The notes under the pieces are model-generated. The model was not told the DNA's origin. It did no database searches and saw only the letters and a program-made list of their open reading frames with translations. The position numbers were made by a program, and so were the translations under genes. DNA of 7,757 nucleotides, from NCBI GenBank assembly GCA_013214845.1, contig JABSQC010000029.1, forward strand, positions 1 to 7,757, read 5' to 3'. Origin of the DNA: Mycoplasmataceae bacterium. GTDB lineage: Bacteria; Bacillota_I; Bacilli_A; Mycoplasmatales; Hepatoplasmataceae. Shown here one piece after another: positions 1 to 6,368 of the stretch (position 1 is the stretch's first letter; every line of letters starts with the position of its first letter).

Positions 1-382
1 AGATAAGTGTAAATTCTTTTGTATAAATACCTATCTTTCACTCAAAAACTGTAACAGCTGGATTAAGGTTACAAGATATTTTATAAAATAAAATTATTGC
101 AAGACCTATAACCAATGCTGGTCACAAAGTTGATAGTAAAGGGATTTGAAAAATTGTTCTAAATCAACTTGGTAAATTTGGGTTAGAACTAAACGCAAAT
201 GTACTAGGTGATATTATAAGAAAAGTAAGAATAAAAGTTCCTACAAGTTCTGTTAAAACTTTTGCTTGCTTAGTTTTAAAAACTTTATTCTGTTTTCACT
301 TTCCAATTTTTGATTCTGTAATAAGCATCTTTGTTGTAACTTCATTTAAAACTCTAGATGCATTTATTTTCTGTTTCTTCAT
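1..382 (-). CDS. MIP (aquaporin / glycerol facilitator)-like channel, N-terminal 127 codons, truncated by window edge
   Basis: Read with UGA as Trp, an open frame starts at ATG 382 and runs off the left edge after 127 codons. It contains four UGA codons (Trp 29, 73, 87, 115). Residues 1-40 are a basic, probably cytoplasmic extension. Around 44-58, ELVGTFILTFLI resembles the first helix of MIP channels. Around 86-102 is a second hydrophobic segment, followed at 104-112 by CNLNPAVTV, which carries the NPA box that lines the pore in aquaporins and GlpF. In that family this segment conducts water, glycerol or small neutral solutes through the cell membrane; the substrate cannot be told from half a protein. 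The second NPA box should lie beyond the window. The start directly follows the rimM stop with no gap. AAGGA at 392-396 sits 9 nt upstream, so it is probably co-translated with rimM. The family call rests on the NPAVT box and helix placement, and the rest is poorly conserved. Confidence 0.72.
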
Positions 383-889
383 TTATAAATATCCTTCAGG
401 AAAATCTACTGTTATTTCCCTATTTATCTTGTTTACATTCTTAATAAATCTATCATTTATTGGTATACTCAATTCCTCATTATCAACAATAGATAATGAA
501 TAAAAATTTCCTTGTATATAATAATTTTCAACAATTCCAATTAGATCATTATTAAAAATGACTTTCATCCCAATCAATTCATGATATAGATAGTTATTTT
601 TTAAAATACTTTCTTTATCTATGTATATTTCAAAATTTTTATATTTTTCAATTTGATTGATATTATTAACTCCTTGTATTTTTACAAGGTATATATTCTT
701 GTGTCTTTTTATAGAAGATATTATCTGTTTTTTTATAAGATCTTCGTCTTTAATAAAAAACAAATTTGACTTTGCTAAGTCATTTTCAAAGTTAGATGGG
801 TAAATCGTAACTTTTACTTCTCCTTTTACTCCGTGAGTATTAACTATTTTTCCAAAAGAAACTAAATTATTAATTTCTTTTTGATTCAT
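383..889 (-). CDS. rimM: Ribosome maturation factor RimM
   Basis: A 168-residue protein, normal length for RimM. This factor binds ribosomal protein S19 in the 30S head and helps process and assemble 16S rRNA. The N-terminal barrel begins with the family signature [15 protein letters not shown] at residues 13-27. The C-terminal PRC-barrel starts near residue 103 (HELIGMKV) and ends with the typical IPINDRFIK and VDFPEGYL blocks (142-168). The ATG at 889 lies inside the 3' end of rpsP, with a 20-nt overlap in another frame. Only a weak purine run (GAAAGAA) precedes it, so translation probably depends on ribosomes finishing rpsP. The gene contains no Trp and is unaffected by the code question. 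The pairing with rpsP is the usual bacterial arrangement, but the next gene here is a channel-like gene rather than trmD. Confidence 0.95.
   Translation of the reverse strand: MNQKEINNLVSFGKIVNTHGVKGEVKVTIYPSNFENDLAKSNLFFIKDEDLIKKQIISSIKRHKNIYLVKIQGVNNINQIEKYKNFEIYIDKESILKNNYLYHELIGMKVIFNNDLIGIVENYYIQGNFYSLSIVDNEELSIPINDRFIKNVNKINREITVDFPEGYL
392..396 (-). promoter_or_regulatory. Shine-Dalgarno site for the MIP-like channel
   Basis: AAGGA lies within the last codons of rimM, 9 nt before the ATG at 382. It supports that start and implies that the channel is translated from the rpsP-rimM transcript. Confidence 0.6.
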
Positions 890-1130
890 GAAATTCTTTC
901 ATTACACCGTTTTTAGAAAATATATTTCTCACTGTTGCAGAAGGCTGAGCTCCTTGCTTTAATCATTTTAAAGCAATTTCATTGTCTATCTTAACTTCAT
1001 CACTTAGTGGATTGTAAGTTCCTATCAATTCAATGTATGCTCCATCTCTTTTAGACTTAGAATCTACTGCCACGATACGGTAAAAGGGTCTCTTTTTTGA
1101 ACCCATTCTTTTCATTCTTAAACTAACCAT
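870..1130 (-). CDS. rpsP: 30S ribosomal protein S16
   Basis: An 86-residue basic protein, typical for S16, a primary assembly protein of the 30S subunit body. The start [20 protein letters not shown] and the following [11 protein letters not shown] and ELIGTYNP blocks are characteristic of the family. So is [17 protein letters not shown] at about residues 53-69. Trp 56 is encoded by UGA, so the gene is broken under the standard code and appears only with table 4. The ATG at 1130 is set by a strong AGGAG 5 nt upstream. The stop TAA (870-872) lies inside rimM, a 20-nt overlap. Sequence upstream (1131-1184) is non-coding and carries a possible promoter, so rpsP may head its own transcript as well as being read through from ffh. 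Confidence 0.96.
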
Positions 1131-1135
1131 TTTTT

Positions 1136-1140
1136 CTCCT
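1136..1140 (-). promoter_or_regulatory. Shine-Dalgarno site for rpsP
   Basis: AGGAG followed by five A residues precedes the rpsP ATG. It is one of the best ribosome binding sites in the window, as expected for a highly expressed ribosomal protein. Confidence 0.8.
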
Positions 1141-1169
1141 CATATATAATGATACTATAAACAAGTCAA
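1141..1169 (-). promoter_or_regulatory. Candidate sigma-A promoter for rpsP-rimM
   Basis: In the only intergenic gap of more than 50 nt, TTGACT (1169-1164) is followed after 17 nt by TATATG (1146-1141). The -35 box is good and the -10 box is mediocre. That pair would start transcription about on top of the Shine-Dalgarno site, which is awkward. An alternative -10, TATAGT at 1159-1154, would leave a short leader but has only a poor -35 (TTAAGT, 1183-1178). A promoter somewhere in this gap is likely, but its exact elements are uncertain. Confidence 0.42.
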
Positions 1170-1184
1170 GTAAAAACACTTAAC

Positions 1185-3698
1185 TTAGAAATCTAACTTA
1201 GTGTCTATTCCTTTTTCTTCAAACATTTGCTTTTTAAGATCATCGTACATTATTTCTTCACCTTTCATTCACTTTTCAAAAGCAAATTTCATTTCATCTT
1301 GGTCAAGGATTGATCTTGTTGATATCCTTGCATTTCTAGTTATATTAATAGCTTCTAAGTATTTTCTATCAAATAAGTAAACAGCAAAGAACATAAACAA
1401 TAACGCAAATGGAAATATTTCTAGAAATAATATTCCGTATATTGTAGATGTAGAATCATTATAAATATTTTGAGCCGGAGCCCCGTTTACAGGAAGAGCA
1501 ATTGTTGATGTTGCTGAATCATGTAAAGAAATTGTCTTTACATCATCTGAGAATCAAGTATAGTCTCCGTCTTCATCAAAGTCATATGCAGGAATGTAAT
1601 TTATGCTCCTTCCACGGCCATTGTAAACTGGTGAAAAACCAGAACTATTTTTAAAACTAGAAAGAGAATCTCCAAAATAATTAAGACATGTTTTTTGACT
1701 ATTAGTGCTTATGCTATTAGAAGTTGAGTTATATAAATCTATTTTTTCACTATTTAAAGGATCTTGATAAGTAGAGGCTGAAGTTTTGTCAAGTTGATAA
1801 TAAATATCACTCCCTGTAGATTCATCATATGAATAATAATATTCACAGGTATTATTAACTCCTGCAATTGGTAATTTGTTGTTCAATCCTAACTTAGCAT
1901 CGTTATATGAAACAACTTCATTACTAGAGAAATTAGCATTGATGACTTGTTTATTATAGTCTTCTACTATTGCAATGTTTATTCCAATCTGTAGAAATCC
2001 TGCTCTATCATTTTTTAATGCATTAGAATAAGCATTAATATTTTCAAAATCAAGTGTAAACTCTGTATCTATTGGAATATAAAAATCCGGGCAATTAGAA
2101 CTAGAAATATTTGTTGTGCTTTCTAGTGTTGGAAATGAAGAAATAGAAGAAGTAAAATCATAATAACTATATTCATTTGCTTCAATATATTCATCAAAAT
2201 CAATAAATGGTTTATAGCAAATTTCTTTAGTTCCAACGTTATTTATATAAGGGTCAAGCGCTGGGTTATCGTAAAATTTAGGAGATACTTTTACATTTTT
2301 ATTTTTCTCATCAATAACTATTGAATTATTTCAATCAACTAAATATGTATAAGAATCTTCTTTGTTATAAACTAATTTGTTATCTCCGTTATTGTGTCTT
2401 CCGCTAGTAAAATAATACTTCTGATTTGTACTGTTATCAACTAAACTAACTTGATAATATATTGGTTTATTGTAATTAGGATTATCATCTTTAATAATCT
2501 TTTCATATGGAGACTCATTAATTACAAAAGAATATTGGTAATTACCATTTTTTGCTTCTTCACCATAACCTATATCAAGAACAAAATAATATTCTTTTGA
2601 GTATGGATTTATAGTATTAGATATTCAGCTTATTGGTACCATGGAAGCATTTGAACTATTATTAGTCAAATCTTCTTCTACCATGGCTGCCTCAGGGTTA
2701 TCTTTTGAAACTGGTATACCATTTTTGTTTACATATCATCTATCATCATCAGAAGTTCCGTTAACTCAACCTGAATCAGTTTCCACCATTTTCATACCAT
2801 CACCATCAACATCATATACATAATTTAAATCATTTATTTCAAATTTAACAAATCCATCTGGAGACATTATTATGTAAGATTCAAACTTAAGTATTTCGTC
2901 AGGTGATATATTGAAATTGTTACTATTTAACTCTAGATATGAAGTTCCGTTTCTTGAATTGTCAATTTCATCAATATAATTGTCCCCAATTAAGAGTGAA
3001 CTGTAAGAGGAAGAACCATTTCCATTTGAAATGTTTCCATCTTGAGAAAAAAACACAGGAGTTACTATTAATGAAACTAAGCACATTGTTAAGATAGAAA
3101 TAGAGAAAAAAGTTCTCTTTATTATTGGAGGAGATATTTTGTATAAAAAACCAAAGATAATTGATGTGTCTTTTAAGTTGTTAATAAATCTTAAACTATC
3201 AACTGAGTAGCTATATTTTGTGTCTTTTAAAAAGTCTGTCTCGTCTTCACTTATTGAATTATCCGATGTAATATATTTACCTTTATAAATAAGTACTCCA
3301 GGAATTATTAAAAAGAATATACCAATTGTAATTGCCCTTCTTTTATACTGTTTTAAGCTATACATCTCCGAGTTTATATTGTATATTCAGTGAATGCTTA
3401 CTAAAAATATAAATAAATAAATAATTAATACACTAAATGAAGCTCAAACAGCTAGTGAATTAATTATATATTCAAATGATAAATCTGAATAAACTACAAA
3501 CTCAAAAAATTTGTGGTTTGAAGAATAAAGAATAGTAGTACTTAAAGAGGCTGCTATTATAGAAAGTGCAATTATATAAAATAATATAATTCCTATTCTT
3601 GTTGTAAAGTTATAAGGTAAATTTTTTCTGTCTTTAAAATCAAAAAAGGAAGTTTTTGTATCTCTATCTAAATCATTGCTTTTTTCATAGAAAGACAT
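1185..3698 (-). CDS. Large multi-pass membrane protein with a long predicted extracellular domain, unknown function (837 aa)
   Basis: I do not recognise this protein. With UGA as Trp one frame runs 837 residues from ATG 3698 to TAA 1187-1185. All eight Trp codons I can see are UGA, among them residues 85, 104, 311 and 321. Residues 1-35 are charged and probably cytoplasmic. Hydrophobic segments lie at about 36-58, 79-106, 122-138 and 196-216. A long polar region (about 217-752), rich in Asn, Ser, Tyr and Asp, follows. A final membrane helix (753-773) leads to a charged 64-residue tail, probably cytoplasmic. The polar region holds four Cys (494, 536, 618, 671) and two DxDxDG motifs (296-301, 706-711) like calcium-binding loops. 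There is no obvious signal peptidase or lipobox site. The start overlaps the ffh stop by one base (TAATG), with GGAGG 12 nt upstream, so it is probably translationally coupled to ffh. A surface adhesin, a sensor or a secretion accessory are all possible. The reading frame is near certain; the function is unknown. Confidence 0.85.
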
Positions 3699-5032
3699 TA
3701 GAATTTAAAGCCTCCATTATTATTGAAATTAGGCATCTTTCCCATTTTTAATTGGGAAGCCATCATTTTCATAGACTTTTTAGACTTTTCAAATTGTCTT
3801 ATTAAAGCATTGTACTCTTGAATAGTTCTTCCAGAACCGCTTACTATTCTTTTTTTTCTATTAGGATGATTTAATAACTTTGGATTCTTTCTTTCCTTCA
3901 ATGTCATTGAAGATAAAAGTGTTTCATAAACAAGTAATTTGTTATTAATGTCCTCTCCTTGCGATGAATTCATCTTGGGCATACCCGGCATCATGGAAAG
4001 CATGCTTGACATTTTACCCATTTTAGAGACTTGTTTGAGGTTTTCTAATAAATCATCTAAATCAAATTGACCTGACATCATACGTCTCATCATTCTTTCT
4101 GTTTTCTTTTCATCAGAAATTTCTTCAACTTTTTCAACAAGAGTTCTTATGTCACCCATTCCAAGAATTCTTTCTGCCATCCTGTCGGGGTAAAACATTT
4201 CTAAATCTTCTACTTTTTCACCTGTACCAATAAATTTAGCTGGTATCTTAAGTAAAGAAGCAACAGATAAGGCTGAACCACCTCTAGCATTAGAATCAAG
4301 TTTAGATATTACTGTACCTGTAATTCCAACGGCTTTATTAAACTCTTCAACAACATTAATTACTTCCTGTCCTGACATAGCATCAAGAACATAAAATATC
4401 TCTGAAGGTTTTGTGCTTTTTTTAATTTTTACTAACTCAGTCATCAAATCATCATCAATTTGTAACCTACCAGCTGTATCTATAACAACAAGATCAAAAT
4501 CATTTTTTGAAGCATATTCAAGACCTTTTTCAGATATTTTGACAGGATCTTCATTAGTTCCCATGTCAAAGACTTCAACACCAATGTCGCTTCCTAGTTT
4601 TTTAAGCTGCTCTATTGCAGCAGGTCTATAAACATCGGCAGCAATTAATAATGGTTTTTTATATTTTTTCTTTTTTAAAAGAAAATTAACAATTTTGGCA
4701 AGAGACGTAGTTTTTCCTGTACCTTGTAAACCGACCATCATCATAACAGCAGGATTTCCATTTAGTTTTAGTTCTTGATTCCCTCCAGAAAGAACTTTAA
4801 TTAACTCTTTATTAATTGCATTCAAAAATTCTTTAGATGGAGTCATTCCTGTTCCAACTACGTTTTTTAATACTTTTTCCTTTACTCCATTTAAAAATTT
4901 GTTAACATCAGCTTCTAATAGTGAAAATTTTACTTCTTTTAGAATCTCAGAAATATTCTCTTCTGTCATCAAGTTATACTTTTCAACTTTCTTTAATGCC
5001 TTTCCTAAATTACCACTTAATAAATCAAACAT
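3698..5032 (-). CDS. ffh: Signal recognition particle GTPase Ffh (SRP54)
   Basis: A 444-residue SRP54 homologue of normal length. With 4.5S RNA it binds signal sequences emerging from the ribosome and docks with FtsY at the membrane. The N domain covers about 1-90. The G domain covers about 95-295, with the P-loop GLQGTGKTT (101-109), AADVYRPAA (131-139), DTAGRL (185-190), SKLDSNARGG (243-252) and GTGEK (269-273). The Met-rich M domain covers about 296-430: a flexible stretch with many Met forms the signal-sequence groove, and RKKRIVSGSGRTIQEYN (392-408) is the SRP RNA-binding helix pair. The usual family form of the fourth motif is TKLDGDARGG, so S243, S248 and N249 are variants, though the Lys and Asp that contact guanine are kept. 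The ATG at 5032 has no clear Shine-Dalgarno site. It lies 32 nt after ylxM, and its stop overlaps the next gene by one base. Confidence 0.98.
   Translation of the reverse strand: MFDLLSGNLGKALKKVEKYNLMTEENISEILKEVKFSLLEADVNKFLNGVKEKVLKNVVGTGMTPSKEFLNAINKELIKVLSGGNQELKLNGNPAVMMMVGLQGTGKTTSLAKIVNFLLKKKKYKKPLLIAADVYRPAAIEQLKKLGSDIGVEVFDMGTNEDPVKISEKGLEYASKNDFDLVVIDTAGRLQIDDDLMTELVKIKKSTKPSEIFYVLDAMSGQEVINVVEEFNKAVGITGTVISKLDSNARGGSALSVASLLKIPAKFIGTGEKVEDLEMFYPDRMAERILGMGDIRTLVEKVEEISDEKKTERMMRRMMSGQFDLDDLLENLKQVSKMGKMSSMLSMMPGMPKMNSSQGEDINNKLLVYETLLSSMTLKERKNPKLLNHPNRKKRIVSGSGRTIQEYNALIRQFEKSKKSMKMMASQLKMGKMPNFNNNGGFKF
3711..3715 (-). promoter_or_regulatory. Shine-Dalgarno site inside the ffh 3' end, for the large membrane protein
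   Basis: GGAGG is located in the final codons of ffh, 12 nt before the ATG at 3698. The spacing is long but the match is strong. Together with the TAATG stop/start overlap it fixes the start of the membrane protein at 3698 rather than at the internal Met codon at 3365. Confidence 0.6.
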
Positions 5033-5064
5033 ATTACTTATATTATACTTATGAATTCTTTATA

Positions 5065-5367
5065 TTACTCATATTCTATTTCTAGTAGTTTCTTACAAAT
5101 ATCATCCTCACACGAACTAATTAGCTTAATTCTTTTTAAATGTTTTTCTATTAACTTTAAATGTTGTTCAAAATTATTTAATGATTTAATAGTAGCTTTT
5201 ATACTATCAGAAACAGCAGATTTAGTTATTGAATATTTTAATGAAATTTCATTCATTGTTAAATCATTAAAATAGTACAGCTCAAATATCTCCTTTCTTT
5301 TTTCAGTTATTAAACTTCCATAAAAATCATATAAAAGTGAAATTTCCTTTAAATTATTCTTGCTCAT
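5065..5367 (-). CDS. ylxM: YlxM family (UPF0122) HTH protein associated with the SRP genes
   Basis: A 100-residue protein matching the YlxM/UPF0122 family, small sigma-region-4-like helix-turn-helix proteins typically encoded next to ffh or ftsY in Firmicutes and Mollicutes. The N-terminal part has the family pattern LYDFYGSLITEKRKEIFELY (12-31). Residues 37-59 (TMNEISLKYSITKSAVSDSIKAT) fit a helix-turn-helix, and 60-100 is a charged helical tail. In streptococci YlxM has been linked to SRP function, modulating Ffh/FtsY GTPase activity; that role is assumed here by homology. The ATG at 5367 overlaps the ftsY stop by 14 nt, and an AAGGG lies 10 nt upstream within ftsY, so the two are probably co-translated. 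Its place exactly between ftsY and ffh supports a role in the SRP cycle rather than as a general transcription regulator. Confidence 0.92.
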   Translation of the reverse strand: MSKNNLKEISLLYDFYGSLITEKRKEIFELYYFNDLTMNEISLKYSITKSAVSDSIKATIKSLNNFEQHLKLIEKHLKRIKLISSCEDDICKKLLEIEYE

Positions 5368-6367
5368 CTAAATATAACCCTTCAGTGAAACTTAAGATAT
5401 ATTCTTCCAAATTAAAGCTTTGCAAATCATCTATCTTTTCACCCAATCCAACAAATTTTACTGGTATATCTATTTGGTTTTTTATTGATAGTATTACACC
5501 ACCTTTTGAAGTTCCATCAAGTTTTGTTAAAACAATACCAGTAATTTCTGCAACTTCATTAAAACTATGAGCTTGAGATATAGCATTTTGCCCTGTTGTA
5601 GAGTCAACTACTAGTAGAACTTCACTCGCTCCACCTTTAACCTTCTTTTCAATAATTGAATTTATTTTATTAAGTTCATTCATTAAATTTTTCTTGCTTT
5701 GCAACCTACCAGCTGTATCACAAATTAAAACATCAACGCCTTCTTCTATTGCGTCATCTATTCCCTTAAAAATTACTGATGCAGGATCTTGAAAATCTTT
5801 AACCGGCTTTGTAATGCCAATATTTAATTTTTCAGCTCATTTAGATAATTGATCAACCGCTCCAGCTCTAAATGTGTCTCCTGCAACAACTCTCACTGAT
5901 TTTCCAGATTTCTGAATAATATTTGAAAGTTTAGCTATTGAAGTAGTTTTTCCAACACCATTTACTCCAATAACTAAAATAACAGTTAGTCCATCTTTAT
6001 TAAAATTTAAACTAGTATCATCACTTCCATACAAGTTGTAAATTACTTCAAAAAGTAACTCGTTACATTCTGAAACAGATTCAGCTTTATTTTTAACAAT
6101 TGCTTTTTTCAATAAAGAAATTATCTTAATTGCAGTAGCGTAATTAACATCTGACATAATAAGTATTTCTTCTATGGATTCAAAATACTCATCTCCTATT
6201 GATATCTTAGATTCGGCTAATTTGTTAAGTTTGTTAGTAATAAAAAATGAAGATTTTTTTAAACCTTTTTCATAAGTGGAAGAATTGGTTTCTTTAATCT
6301 TTTCTAAAACTTCATCACTTTTTTTTCTACTTTTTACTTTATCTTTTAATTTCTTTAAAAATCCCAT
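5354..6367 (-). CDS. ftsY: Signal recognition particle receptor FtsY
   Basis: A 337-residue SRP receptor GTPase that takes ribosome-SRP complexes to the membrane translocon. Residues 1-25 are strongly basic ([15 protein letters not shown]), suited to membrane lipid contact, and the long acidic A domain of E. coli FtsY is absent, as is common in Mollicutes and other Gram-positive relatives. The N domain spans about 35-115. The G domain has the P-loop [13 protein letters not shown] (134-146), [13 protein letters not shown] (162-174), DTAGRL (217-222), [10 protein letters not shown] (281-290) and [12 protein letters not shown] (308-319). Trp 177 is encoded by UGA and would split the gene under the standard code. 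The ATG at 6367 is preferred because GGAG sits 6 nt upstream. An in-frame TTG at 6379 would start inside smc and include that site. The gene begins 1 nt after the smc stop and overlaps ylxM by 14 nt. Confidence 0.98.
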
Positions 6368-6368
6368 C

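Noticed and set aside
1164..1183. Inverted repeat TTAAGT / ACTTGA after the membrane protein gene, as a terminator
   Set aside because: The stem is only 6 bp with a G-U pair and is not followed by a T-run on the minus strand; it overlaps the candidate promoter.
1740..2560. Possible internal repeats in the Tyr/Asn-rich polar domain (IYYQ occurs twice)
   Set aside because: Similarity does not extend past a few residues and is explained by biased composition.
2641..2823. Plus-strand open frame of 60 codons
   Set aside because: It lies fully antisense to the large membrane protein, has no ribosome binding site and a low-complexity product; a shadow of the real frame.
1554..3365. Separate small genes at 1554-1886, 2766-3365 and 3444-3698
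   Set aside because: They are in one frame and are separated only by UGA codons at Trp-compatible positions; they are parts of the single 837-codon gene.
5042..5047. TATAAT before ffh, as a possible -10 box
   Set aside because: No -35-like hexamer sits 16-18 nt upstream (GAGTAA is there), and transcription would start almost at the ATG; perfect TATAAT is expected by chance at this AT content.
4413..5570. Plus-strand open frames at 4413-4631, 5051-5275 and 5337-5570
   Set aside because: All are antisense to ffh, ylxM or ftsY, which are certain, and their products resemble nothing.
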